In this document: positions 14,976 through 22,977 of the stretch, piece after piece | Numbering within the stretch: the stretch's first letter is position 1 | How the letters are laid out: each line of letters starts with the position of its first letter | NCBI GenBank assembly: GCA_002455425.1 | Contig: DKKT01000021.1 | Location: 1-34,887 of the forward strand | Direction of reading: 5' to 3' | Length of the DNA stretch: 34,887 nucleotides | Source of the DNA: Chthonomonas sp. UBA6659 | GTDB taxonomy: Bacteria > Armatimonadota > Fimbriimonadia > Fimbriimonadales > Fimbriimonadaceae | Translations under genes and position numbers: made by a program | The notes under the pieces: generated by a model | What the model saw: only the letters and a program-made list of their open reading frames with translations | Database searches by the model: none | What the model was told of the DNA's origin: nothing

Positions 14976-17267
14976 CTAAGAGCCGATCGGCACCCAGACG
15001 TTCTTCACCTGAGTGGCATGGCGCAGCAGCATCCGGAGATCGCCGTCCGCCCAATCGAACGGCTCGGTTTCGACCCAAGCTTGCTTCAGATTGCCGGCCG
15101 ATCGCCGGCGCACGTCCGTCCCCAGCTCCGGAGCACCGAAGGCCCAGATCGCATCGACGTCGTCATGATCCGCGAGCGTGGGCACCAGTTCCTCGTGCAA
15201 GCCGGTGACGATGTTGAACACGCCGGCGGGGAAGTCTGACGCGTCCAGAATCCGATAGAGCTCGACGCCTGGGATCGGATCCAAGACACTCGGAACGGCG
15301 ACGACCGCGTTCCCCATCGCCATCGCCGCTCCGGCAAGGGTCAAGAGCCCCAGAAGCGGCGCCTCGGGCGAACACACGATCCCTACGACACCGATCGCTT
15401 CGTTCCAGGTGTACGTCATGCCGCGGAGAGGCACGTCGTGGACTTGGCCATCGAACTTGTCGGCCCACGCCGCCCACTCGAACAGGCGTCGAATCGACGC
15501 CTCCATCTCGCGCTCGGAAACGGGGAGATCGTGCCGCACGCCATCGAGGTTCTCCGCCAGGTAGTAGAGAATCTGTGACCGGGCATAGCCCGAGGTCGCA
15601 GCCCAGCCCGCGGCGGCCCCTCGCGCGGCCTCGACCGCATTACGGATGTCCTTGCGGTTGCCTCGAGCGATATCAACAGCGTCGTACTGGAGGCTGTAAC
15701 CGCCATCCGGTCGTACCTGCTTCCCGCCGATGAAGAGTTTGTGGGTCCGATCGATCGTCCCGTCGTTGGGAGTGGGTGGGACCGCCACGTACGGCTCCCG
15801 GATCGGGGTTCGCTTCGGCTTCAGATACTCCAGCAGCCCCTCGCGCCCTCCTTCCCGGCCGTAACCGCTTTCTCCGTAGCCACCGAAGCCGCTGGCCGCA
15901 TCGAACAGATTCGAGCAGTTCACCCACACCGTGCCCGCCTTCACTTTGCGGGCGATCTCGAGCGACACGTTGAGGTTGTCCGACCAGACGCTCGCGGCCA
16001 AACCGTACGGCGTGTTGTTCGCGAGAGCGACCGCTTCCGCCGGCGTCCGAAACGTCATCGCCACGACGACCGGGCCGAAGATCTCGACTTGCGCGACCAT
16101 CGAGGCCGGCTCGACACCGGTGAGGAGCGTCGGCGGGTAGTACCAGCCGTCGGTCGGACACGCACCCGCGGGCTGGTGGAGGGTCGCCCCCTCCGCGACG
16201 CCTTGGTCGACCAGCGCGCGAATCCGCTCGAGCTGCACCGGCGCGACGATGGCACCGATGTCGATCGCCTTGTCGAGCGGGTCACCGACGCGGAGCGTCT
16301 CCATCCGCCGACGCACCTTCGCGATCACCTCGTCGGCGACACCCTCCTGGACGAGGAGCCGCGAACCGGCACAGCAGACTTGGCCCTGGTTGAACCAGAT
16401 CGCATCGACAAGTCCCTCGACCGCACCATCGAGATCGGCATCTTCGAAGACGATGAATGGCGACTTGCCGCCCAGTTCGAGCGACAGCTTCTTCGGGGTG
16501 TTAGCGGTGGCGACACGAATGCTCCGGCCGACCTCGGTCGAACCGGTGAACGCGATCTTGTCGACGCCGGGGTGGTCGACCAGGGCCTTCCCCGTTTCGC
16601 CGTCACCCGTGATGATGTTGACGACCCCGGCCGGCACCCCGGCGGTGCCGCACAGCTCGGCGAAGAGGAGCGCGGTGAGCGACGTGAACTCGGCCGGTTT
16701 CAGCACAACGGTGTTGCCGACCGCGATGGCCGGTGCGATCTTCCATGCGAGCATCAACAGGGGGAAGTTCCAGGGGATGATCTGGCCGCAGACCCCCACC
16801 GGCTCGAATTCGCTGAGTTCCGTGCCTTGAAGGGCCGCCCACCCCGCATGATAGGCGAAGTGCCGTGCGACGAGCGGGATATCGAGGTCACGAGTTTCGC
16901 GAATCGGCTTGCCGTTATCCACACTCTCCAGCACCGCGAACAGCCGCGCATGCTTTTGCACCAGCCGCGCCAGAGCGTACAGAACACGGGCTCGGACCTG
17001 ACCGTCGCCGGCTGCCCAATCGGCCTGCGCTTTACGGGCGGCCTTGACCGCCTTGTCGACATCGGCGTCCGACCCCTGTCCGACGTGCGCCAACACGGAG
17101 CCATCTCTAGGACTATAGGTATCGAAGTGCTGGGAAGCCTTGATCCACTTCCCGCCGATGAAGAACCCGAAGCGGCGTTCGTGGCGATCGAGCCATTCCT
17201 CGACGATCGCAGCCCCTTCGGGGGCGGGACCGTACTCCAGCGACTCAAAAATCTCGCTGACGCTCAT
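14976..17267 (-). CDS. ALDH16-type two-domain aldehyde dehydrogenase
   Basis: A 763-residue protein with a complete NAD(P)-dependent aldehyde dehydrogenase domain (about 30-495) followed by a second, shorter ALDH-like domain (about 510-763). The first domain has PWNFPLLMLAWK (165-176), VVLKPAEFTS, FTGSTEVGRS (240-249), general base E264 in LSLELGGKSP, and catalytic cysteine C298 in NQGQVCCAGSR, so it should oxidise an aldehyde. The second domain has IGGKQVRPDGG and GVVGIVCSPEAPLLGLL but ends before any catalytic-cysteine segment, and a WVETEP sequence stands where ELGGK would be. This architecture matches the ALDH16 family, whose bacterial members keep an active first domain. The physiological aldehyde is unknown. 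The start ATG 17267 is 8 bp after the IMPase-family stop. Confidence 0.88.
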   Translation of the reverse strand: MSVSEIFESLEYGPAPEGAAIVEEWLDRHERRFGFFIGGKWIKASQHFDTYSPRDGSVLAHVGQGSDADVDKAVKAARKAQADWAAGDGQVRARVLYALARLVQKHARLFAVLESVDNGKPIRETRDLDIPLVARHFAYHAGWAALQGTELSEFEPVGVCGQIIPWNFPLLMLAWKIAPAIAVGNTVVLKPAEFTSLTALLFAELCGTAGVPAGVVNIITGDGETGKALVDHPGVDKIAFTGSTEVGRSIRVATANTPKKLSLELGGKSPFIVFEDADLDGAVEGLVDAIWFNQGQVCCAGSRLLVQEGVADEVIAKVRRRMETLRVGDPLDKAIDIGAIVAPVQLERIRALVDQGVAEGATLHQPAGACPTDGWYYPPTLLTGVEPASMVAQVEIFGPVVVAMTFRTPAEAVALANNTPYGLAASVWSDNLNVSLEIARKVKAGTVWVNCSNLFDAASGFGGYGESGYGREGGREGLLEYLKPKRTPIREPYVAVPPTPNDGTIDRTHKLFIGGKQVRPDGGYSLQYDAVDIARGNRKDIRNAVEAARGAAAGWAATSGYARSQILYYLAENLDGVRHDLPVSEREMEASIRRLFEWAAWADKFDGQVHDVPLRGMTYTWNEAIGVVGIVCSPEAPLLGLLTLAGAAMAMGNAVVAVPSVLDPIPGVELYRILDASDFPAGVFNIVTGLHEELVPTLADHDDVDAIWAFGAPELGTDVRRRSAGNLKQAWVETEPFDWADGDLRMLLRHATQVKNVWVPIGS

Positions 17268-17275
17268 GAACTCGA

Positions 17276-18181
17276 TTATGGCGGTCCGAACGCCGCGAAC
17301 TGCGCATCGATCGCGTGGCGCAGCCGACCGTGAAGCGTGGGATTGGACGCACACAGACAGCTGAGGATCGGATCGGGGCCTGCGGCCAGGAGCGGCCAGT
17401 CGTCGAGCGGGCGGCCCCAAGCATCCGTGAAGGGGCAGCCAGCCACTTCGGCAATCAGCTTCGCCGCCGCGATGTCGTAGGGCTGCAAGCCGACGAACGG
17501 TCGATCCGGCCGTAGGTCGCGCAGCACCCGTCCGCCAATGTCGACGGCGGCGTCCATCTCCCCAAGCGCGACCTTCAGGACCGAAAAGGCCGTGCTTGCG
17601 TAGACGAAAACGCCTCCCCCCAGCGAAGATCGGTCGATGATCGGAGCAAGGAGACTCGCCACGGACAAACTGGGCCGTCCTGCGAGTTCGAACGACCAGG
17701 CCATCCGATCGAGATCGTGCACGTGGCTAGGCGGTGGCGCGACATGGCCGTCGACGAGCACGATGCCCCCTCGAACCGCCGTGACGCTTCGCGCGGACTT
17801 GATTTCGACCAGACAGGCGTGGGACACGCTGCCGAGCGTCTTCGCACTCGCCCACGGACAACACGCGATGGACACCACGCACATCTCGAGGCCGACCCGA
17901 GCCGGGCGCGTTCCATCGACGGGGTCGATGACAAGGAGGTACTTAGGGCTGTCTCGCACGACGAGACCACGGCCTTCCGTATAGACCGCTATCTCGGGGT
18001 AGGACCCGAGGGAGTCAGTGATCGCGTCTTCCGCGACTTCGTCGAGCCGAAACTCGATGTCACCGCTCGCGGAATGACGCTTGCCGTCCGTATCGACGCG
18101 GAGTCCGAGGATCGGGCGTACGGCCCCGCGCACACGCGCACCGACGTCCGCGAGGAGATCGAGGATCGCCGAATCGGTCAT
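17276..18181 (-). CDS. Inositol monophosphatase family protein
   Basis: A 301-residue member of the magnesium-dependent, lithium-sensitive phosphatase superfamily (IMPase/SuhB/FBPase/CysQ). The metal-binding signature DPVDGTR is at residues 86-92, preceded by E69 in VYTEG and by the helix GDIEFRLDEVAEDAI. The second signature PYDIAAAKLIAEVAGC places D236 and ends in the usual A-G-C/G turn with a following D-x-G-x-P (DAWGRPL). The usual W-D of the second signature is Y-D here. Substrate could be inositol phosphate, a sugar phosphate or PAP; the sequence does not decide. It lies 13 bp after khpA and 8 bp before the ALDH16-type gene, clearly within the same operon. Confidence 0.85.
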   Translation of the reverse strand: MTDSAILDLLADVGARVRGAVRPILGLRVDTDGKRHSASGDIEFRLDEVAEDAITDSLGSYPEIAVYTEGRGLVVRDSPKYLLVIDPVDGTRPARVGLEMCVVSIACCPWASAKTLGSVSHACLVEIKSARSVTAVRGGIVLVDGHVAPPPSHVHDLDRMAWSFELAGRPSLSVASLLAPIIDRSSLGGGVFVYASTAFSVLKVALGEMDAAVDIGGRVLRDLRPDRPFVGLQPYDIAAAKLIAEVAGCPFTDAWGRPLDDWPLLAAGPDPILSCLCASNPTLHGRLRHAIDAQFAAFGPP

Positions 18182-18194
18182 CGGCGAAGCTCGG

Positions 18195-18428
18195 TTACTC
18201 GGTGACGACCTTGATGTAGGCCCGGCGTCGGTCTTTCGCCGCGGCCGCGCTCACAAGGTAGCGAATGCAGGACACCACGCGGCCATTCTTGCCGATGACC
18301 TTACCCACGTCATTCGGGGAGACCCGTACGAAATACGTCGTCCCTTCACGGTCCTTTTTCTCTTCGACCTGAACCGCCTCCGGCTCGGCGACGACGGAGC
18401 AGACCAGGTGCTCGACGAGGCGATTCAC
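18195..18428 (-). CDS. khpA: KH-domain RNA-binding protein KhpA
   Basis: A 77-residue single KH-domain protein of the KhpA/YlqC family, which binds RNA broadly and in other bacteria partners KhpB. The GxxG loop is visible as VGKVIGKNGRVVSCIR (G45-K-N-G core), preceded by YFVRVSPNDVG and followed by a helix and the strand RRAYIKVVTE. Length is normal. It starts with GTG at 18428, which overlaps the rpsP stop in GTGA, so translation is coupled. Placement immediately after rpsP is the conserved arrangement in many bacteria, where ribosome maturation genes often follow; here an IMPase-family gene follows instead. Confidence 0.93.
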   Translation of the reverse strand: MNRLVEHLVCSVVAEPEAVQVEEKKDREGTTYFVRVSPNDVGKVIGKNGRVVSCIRYLVSAAAAKDRRRAYIKVVTE

Positions 18429-18940
18429 GCGTTCTCCGACTCGGCCTTGGGCTCTTCGGCTGCAGGGGCCTCGACGGCCGGAGTTTCTTCGACGACCGCC
18501 ACCGTTTCCTCGACTTCGGCCACGACGGCCTCAGGGGTCGGCTCAGAGGCTGGAGTCGGCTCGGGGGTCGGTGTCGGCGCGGGCTTCTCCGCGACGGCCG
18601 TCGCCACAGGCTGAACCACGCTCTCGCGCGTCATCGCACCGGTGCGCTTGTCGAGGCTCTTGTACTTGGCCCGGGCGCCCGGGCGCTGAGCGAAGAATTC
18701 GTCGAGCACCCCATGCTTCTTGAGGAGGTAGGCAACGGTCTCGGTCGGTTGGGCGCCGTTCAGCAGCCAGTGGAGCGCTCGCGTCTCCTTGATCGAAACC
18801 GTGGACGGCTTCGTGAGCGGATTGTAGGTGCCGATCACTTCCACAAATGCGCCGTCGCGGCCCGCGGTGCTCTTGGCCACCACGATGCGATAGAACGGGC
18901 GCCCTTTGGCCCCCATGCGTCTCAGTCGAATCTTTACCAC
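18425..18940 (-). CDS. rpsP: 30S ribosomal protein S16 with a long acidic tail
   Basis: The first 85 or so residues are standard S16: VKIRLRRMGAKGRPFYRIVV, DGAFVEVIGTYNPLTKP and the helix VAYLLKKHGVLDEFF. S16 is usually 80-100 residues, but this one is 171. The extra part is low-complexity, first basic (ARAKYKSLDKRTG), then proline/alanine/glutamate-rich with EPTP and VEET-type repeats, ending AEEPKAESENA. It is probably disordered and may lie on the 30S surface. The start is GTG 18940; a GAGGAG is visible but 14 nt away, longer than usual. It follows ffh by 29 bp and overlaps khpA by 4 bp. Confidence 0.95.
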   Translation of the reverse strand: MVKIRLRRMGAKGRPFYRIVVAKSTAGRDGAFVEVIGTYNPLTKPSTVSIKETRALHWLLNGAQPTETVAYLLKKHGVLDEFFAQRPGARAKYKSLDKRTGAMTRESVVQPVATAVAEKPAPTPTPEPTPASEPTPEAVVAEVEETVAVVEETPAVEAPAAEEPKAESENA

Positions 18941-18969
18941 GTTTGCTTGTCGGACTCCTCTAGGTCGCG

Positions 18970-20298
18970 TCAGCGCCGTCGCCCATGTTTCTTCATGCGC
19001 TTTTCCAGCTTGGCGAACTGCTTCATGCCCCGGCGCATTTCGTAGAGCTGCTTGACGAGGTTGTTGACCTCTTCCACACTCGTACCGGAGCCGGAAGCGA
19101 TGCGCTTGCGGCGTGAGCCGTTCAGTATATCCGGATTCGACCGCTCTTTGGGTGTCATGCTGAGCATGATTGCTTCGATCCGGTTCACTTGCTTGTCGTT
19201 GACCGCGCCCAACGCCTCCTCCGGCACCATCGTCGCGAGGCCGGGAATCATCTTCATCAGGTTCTGGATCGGACCCATTTTCCGCATCGTCCGAATCTGG
19301 CTGAGCATGTCGTTGAAGTCGATGTGACCTTGCCTCAGCTTGCCCTCGAGCTTCTCGGCGTCCTCTTTTTCGATCGCGATCTCCGCGCGCTCGATGATGC
19401 CGAGGATGTCGCCCATGCCGAGGATACGCTGGGCCATGCGGTCCGGATAGAACACGTCGAGCGCGTCGGTTTGCTCACCAAGGCCGATGAAGCGCACGGG
19501 AACGCCGGTGGCGGCACGCACACTGAGCACCGCACCGCCACGAGTGTCGCCATCGAGCTTCGTGAAGATCGCGCCCGTGGTCTCGAGCCTCCCGTGGAAG
19601 GCATGGGCGACGTTGACCGCCTCCTGACCGGTCGTGGCGTCGAGGACCAGTAGCACTTCCGTCGGGTTCAACGCTCGCTTGATCGACTCCAGCTCCTGCA
19701 TCAACGGCTCGTCGATCGTCAGTCGCCCGGCAGTGTCGACGATGAGCACATCGTTCATCAGGTACCGGCAGCGGTCAAGCGCCTTGCGCGCCACCGAGAC
19801 CGGATCCGAACCGAGCTCGGCGAATACCGGAACCCCGACCTGCTCACCCAGCACTTCGAGTTGCTTGACCGCCGCGGGACGTTGCAGATCACACGCGGCG
19901 AGCATCGGCTTCTTGCCCTGGCCCAGGAGCCATTTCGCGAGTTTGGCGGTCGTCGTCGTCTTGCCCGAACCCTGAAGGCCGCACATCAAGATGATCGTGG
20001 GCGGCGCGGACGACCAATGGAAGCGAGTCTCCGTACCGCCGAGCAGTTCCGTGAGATCGTCGCGGACGATGCGGATGAGGGTTTGATCCGCGTTCAGGCT
20101 GCCATAGAGCTCTTCACCGACCGCTTTTCCCTTGACGCCGGCCACAAACTGCTTGGCGACCTGGAAGTTGACGTCGGCCTCCAAGAGCGCGACCCGCACT
20201 TCTCGCAGCATTTCAGCGACATCGGATTCGGTCAGGCGACCTTTGCGGCGCAGTCCGGCGAACACGCCGGAAAGGCGCTTGGTCAGGGAGTCGAGCAT
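18970..20298 (-). CDS. ffh: Signal recognition particle GTPase Ffh (SRP54)
   Basis: The protein half of the bacterial signal recognition particle; with 4.5S RNA and FtsY it targets ribosome-nascent-chain complexes to the membrane. The 442-residue product has the N domain (1-90), the G domain with GLQGSGKTTTTAKL (107-120), DTAGRL (188-193) and TKLDGDTRGG (246-255), and a methionine-rich M domain containing RRKRIASGSGTSVEEVNNLV and ending in a basic tail. ATG 20298 gives the family start MLDSLTKRLSGVF. A TACACT ends 7 nt before it, just past the terminator of the previous gene, so the operon ffh-rpsP-khpA and onward has its own promoter. The 4.5S RNA gene is not in the window as far as I can see. 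Confidence 0.97.
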   Translation of the reverse strand: MLDSLTKRLSGVFAGLRRKGRLTESDVAEMLREVRVALLEADVNFQVAKQFVAGVKGKAVGEELYGSLNADQTLIRIVRDDLTELLGGTETRFHWSSAPPTIILMCGLQGSGKTTTTAKLAKWLLGQGKKPMLAACDLQRPAAVKQLEVLGEQVGVPVFAELGSDPVSVARKALDRCRYLMNDVLIVDTAGRLTIDEPLMQELESIKRALNPTEVLLVLDATTGQEAVNVAHAFHGRLETTGAIFTKLDGDTRGGAVLSVRAATGVPVRFIGLGEQTDALDVFYPDRMAQRILGMGDILGIIERAEIAIEKEDAEKLEGKLRQGHIDFNDMLSQIRTMRKMGPIQNLMKMIPGLATMVPEEALGAVNDKQVNRIEAIMLSMTPKERSNPDILNGSRRKRIASGSGTSVEEVNNLVKQLYEMRRGMKQFAKLEKRMKKHGRRR

Positions 20299-20305
20299 GC
20301 CCCCG

Positions 20306-20311
20306 AGTGTA
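20306..20311 (-). promoter_or_regulatory. -10-like TACACT for the ffh operon
   Basis: Reads TACACT on the minus strand, ending exactly 7 nt before the ffh ATG at 20298. It lies 8 bp beyond the T-run of the terminator, so there is no room for another leader. Predicts a leaderless or nearly leaderless ffh mRNA. Confidence 0.55.
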
Positions 20312-20319
20312 CCGGCACG

Positions 20320-20357
20320 AAAAAGAAGGGTCCCCGGCCGTCTGGCCGGGGACCCTT
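20320..20357 (-). terminator. Intrinsic terminator after the Spy-like gene
   Basis: aagggtccccggcc (20326-20339) pairs perfectly with 20344-20357 around a four-base loop, a 14-bp GC-rich stem. On the minus strand TTCTTTTT follows. It ends the 20377-21033 transcript right before the ffh promoter. Confidence 0.92.
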
Positions 20358-20376
20358 GTAACGAGAACAACCGGCT

Positions 20377-21033
20377 CTAGCCGCCTCGGCCGGAAAGGCT
20401 CTTGAGAGGTTTGCCCTTCATCGCCGTGTACTTCGCCTTCTGCTCGGCGGTGAGAACGTCATCGAACGCCTTCGACAAGTCGGATTGCATCTTCGTGAGC
20501 AGTTCGCCGACCTTCGAACGATCGCTACCCGCCTTGCGCATCTCCTCCATCATGTCCTTCATCGCCTTCCGCTGGTTCTCTTGAGCCTTCGCGATCTGGG
20601 CACGTTGGGCGTCGGTGATACCCAAGCCTTGCTGAACCTGGGGATCGAGAATGGCGCGGTTGCCGAGCATCTGGACCCGCAACTCCTCAAGTCGTTTCTG
20701 CTGAGGCTTGGTGAGCAGCGCGTTCACTTCGCCATCGAGCTTCTTCGCTAGCTTCCCCATCATCGAGCGACCGTCGCCGCCCTGGCGGCTCTCCATCGCC
20801 TTCGTCATTTCCGTCCGCATCGCCGCAATCGCCTGCTGGATCTTGTTCTTCTGGTCCGCGGTCAAGGCGAGTTCCTCTTGAACATCCCGGCGCATGACCA
20901 CCTGTGCGATCCCTTCGTACGCGATCCCGCCACCCATCGAGCCCGACTGGTTCCGGCCCGGTTGGGCGTTCGTCGATACCAACATGCCCGCCATGAGCGC
21001 GACGACGAAAGCTGCTTTTCCGATCCACTTCAT
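20377..21033 (-). CDS. Spy/CpxP-like periplasmic LTxxQ-motif protein
   Basis: A 218-residue exported, almost wholly helical protein. The signal peptide is MKWIGKAAFVVALMAGMLVS with cleavage near TNAQ. Four LTxxQ-like elements are spaced through the mature part: LALTADQKNKI, LLTKPQQKRLEEL, LGITDAQRAQI and VLTAEQKAKY. Such motifs define the Spy/CpxP group of periplasmic helical-hairpin proteins, several of which act as chaperones or stress sensors. Many methionines and lysines lie between the motifs. ATG 21033 gives the signal peptide; GGAGG lies 12 nt upstream, and a TTG at 21042 would be the alternative. A TATTGT may be the -10. It is monocistronic: a strong terminator follows the stop. Confidence 0.84.
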   Translation of the reverse strand: MKWIGKAAFVVALMAGMLVSTNAQPGRNQSGSMGGGIAYEGIAQVVMRRDVQEELALTADQKNKIQQAIAAMRTEMTKAMESRQGGDGRSMMGKLAKKLDGEVNALLTKPQQKRLEELRVQMLGNRAILDPQVQQGLGITDAQRAQIAKAQENQRKAMKDMMEEMRKAGSDRSKVGELLTKMQSDLSKAFDDVLTAEQKAKYTAMKGKPLKSLSGRGG

Positions 21034-21101
21034 GCGATGCAACGTACCTCCGGAAACAATACGGCGTCTACCCGGCACGAGTGCCTGAAATCGGCCCATG
21101 C

Positions 21102-21107
21102 CACAAT
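21102..21107 (+). promoter_or_regulatory. -10-like CACAAT for yebC
   Basis: CACAAT ends 7 nt before the yebC ATG at 21115. The family start MAGHSKWKNI is certain, so the start codon position is fixed and the short distance predicts a leaderless mRNA. No Shine-Dalgarno sequence lies between. Confidence 0.5.
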
Positions 21108-21114
21108 AGAGACC

Positions 21115-21855
21115 ATGGCCGGCCATTCGAAATGGAAGAACATCCGCATTCGCAAGGGTAAGCAGGATGCCCTTCGCGGCAAGCTCTTCACCAAGCTCAG
21201 TCGAGAGATCATCATCGCCGCCAAAGGCGGCGGTGATCCCGCGACCAATTCGCGGCTCCGTGTCGCGATCGAAAAGGCGAAGGAGAACTCGCTTCCCGCC
21301 GACAACATCAAGCGCGCGATCCAGCGCGGAACCGGCGAGATCGAGGGGGCCGACTATGACGAAGTGGTGTACGAGGGTTACGGCCCGGGCGGTGCCGCCG
21401 TCATCGTCGAGACCTTCACCGAGAACCGAAATCGAACCGTCGGCGATCTCCGCCACGCGTTCACCAAATGCGGGGGCAATCTCGGGGAAAGCGGATCGGT
21501 CGGCTGGCAATTCAAGCACGTTGGACAGATCACCATTCCCCGCAACGGATATGACGAGGAGATGCTGACCCTCCAGGCGATCGATGCCGGTGCCGAAGAC
21601 GTGACCGGCGATGAGCAGTATTTCTACGTCGAGACGGCGATTGAGAACCTCCACTCGACGAACGACGCCCTCGCCAAGTCTGGCGTCGTCGCGGAAGAGG
21701 TCGGTCTGACCCGGGTCCCCACGAACATGGCCACGCCGAGCCTCGACGACATGAAGCGACTGATCCGACTTCTCGACCTCTTGGAAGACCTCGACGACGT
21801 CAAAGAGACGTTTTTCAACGTCGAGATCCCGGAAGAGCTCTACGAGGAGTCCTAA
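21115..21855 (+). CDS. yebC: YebC/TACO1 family translation/regulatory protein
   Basis: A 246-residue YebC/TACO1 protein. The N-terminus MAGHSKWKNIRIRKGKQD is the family hallmark and fixes the start. Other conserved segments are GKLFTKLSREIIIAAKGGGDP, present as KLFTKLSREIIIAAKGG (residues 24-40), SLPADNIKRAIQRGTGE, YEGYGPGGAAVIVETFTENRNRT (in part: YEGYGPGGAA and TENRNRT), and GGNLGESGSVGWQF. Members were long labelled transcriptional regulators; recent work on the family ties them to easing ribosome stalling, for example at proline-rich stretches. Here the proline-rich tail of S16 is an obvious potential client, though that is only inference. The rhomboid gene follows 21 bp later. Confidence 0.96.
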   Translation: MAGHSKWKNIRIRKGKQDALRGKLFTKLSREIIIAAKGGGDPATNSRLRVAIEKAKENSLPADNIKRAIQRGTGEIEGADYDEVVYEGYGPGGAAVIVETFTENRNRTVGDLRHAFTKCGGNLGESGSVGWQFKHVGQITIPRNGYDEEMLTLQAIDAGAEDVTGDEQYFYVETAIENLHSTNDALAKSGVVAEEVGLTRVPTNMATPSLDDMKRLIRLLDLLEDLDDVKETFFNVEIPEELYEES

Positions 21856-21876
21856 GCGCCCCGACGCGGGCGTCCC

Positions 21877-22977
21877 ATGAAACCCAACACCCGCACCCCC
21901 TGGCTCACGCTGGTCCTGATCGCGGCGAACGTCATTCCTGCGTTCGTGCTCTTCTTCGACCCGGCCGCGGTCGAGCGGCTCGGCTTTCGGCCCGATGCGC
22001 CCTCCCTGTTTGCCGCGCTCGTCGCCATGTTCCTGCATCTGAACGTGATTCACCTGCTCGGCAACATGGTGTTCCTTGCCGCCGTCGGGCCGTTGGTCGA
22101 AAGCGCGGTCGGATGGGTGCGGTTCTTCTTCGTCTATCTCGGTGGTGGGCTTGCCGGGACCTACATCCACGCCCTCATGCGGAGCCGGGCCGGCGATCAC
22201 GAACCCCTCATCGGCGCGAGCGGGGCCATCGCCGCCTGCATCGGCTACGTCGCGATCCGATACATGGGGCGGAAGGTCCCGATCGCACCCCGCATTCAAG
22301 TCGGAGTCTGGGTCGTTGCCGCGATCTGGCTGGGTTTGCAGATCATCGGGGCATTCGTCCGGCTCGGCGATCCCGGTGGCGGCGTCGCATTCTGGGCGCA
22401 CATCGGCGGGTTTGCGGTCGGGGTCGTGTTCAGCCTTGTCTTCAAGGCGCCGAACCTCGCGCACCAGGAGATCGGTCACCAGACCATGCGCCGGATGGCG
22501 GCCCGGAGCCCAGGCGCGATTCTCGCCGCCGCCGACCGCCATCTGTTGGACCACCCGACGGATGTGAAGGCATGGTGGGAAAAGGCCGACGCCCATCGGG
22601 ATCTGAACGACACGGCCCATGAGACCGTCGCGCTCCTGAAGCTTTTCGACCTCACCAACGGGGCCGATCAAGCGGAGGTCGTCGAGCGTCTCGGCGTTGA
22701 CGGAGCCCTCCGCCAAATACCCTCCCTGAAGCGCGTGACCGCGGCCAAACGACTTGAGCAAACTCACTTCCCCAGCGCCGCGCGCATGCTCTTCGAAAGC
22801 GTCGTCGCCGAGCCCCTCCGAGACGGTCAGCGCCCGGATGCGATCTTCGAACTGGCGCGCCTCGAAGAGGCTCAAGAGCGTCCCGAGCGCGCGGCCGCTC
22901 TTCTGGCGACACTGGTACGCGATCACCCCCTGCACTCCGCGACCGAGCTCGCCCGGGCCAAAGGCCTGGTGCCATGA
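21877..22977 (+). CDS. Rhomboid family intramembrane serine protease with helical C-terminal domain
   Basis: A 366-residue protein. Residues 1-195 form the six-helix rhomboid core: HLNVIHLLGNMVFL (H54, H59, N63), the catalytic serine S115 in GASGAIAA, and catalytic H175 in AFWAHIGGFAVG. The remaining about 170 residues are cytosolic and helical, with repeats resembling TPR units (AWWEKADAHRDLNDTAHETV, ARMLFESVVAEPL, AIFELARLEEAQERPERAAALL given here by positions 300-345). Rhomboids cleave membrane proteins within the bilayer; the substrate is unknown. It overlaps the next gene (DUF374 acyltransferase) by 4 bp, indicating coupled synthesis. Similar rhomboid-TPR fusions are known in other bacteria. 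Confidence 0.92.
   Translation: MKPNTRTPWLTLVLIAANVIPAFVLFFDPAAVERLGFRPDAPSLFAALVAMFLHLNVIHLLGNMVFLAAVGPLVESAVGWVRFFFVYLGGGLAGTYIHALMRSRAGDHEPLIGASGAIAACIGYVAIRYMGRKVPIAPRIQVGVWVVAAIWLGLQIIGAFVRLGDPGGGVAFWAHIGGFAVGVVFSLVFKAPNLAHQEIGHQTMRRMAARSPGAILAAADRHLLDHPTDVKAWWEKADAHRDLNDTAHETVALLKLFDLTNGADQAEVVERLGVDGALRQIPSLKRVTAAKRLEQTHFPSAARMLFESVVAEPLRDGQRPDAIFELARLEEAQERPERAAALLATLVRDHPLHSATELARAKGLVP

Noticed and set aside
15741..17333. Plus-strand frame of 530 residues
   Set aside because: Antisense to the ALDH16-type gene, whose catalytic motifs are unambiguous.
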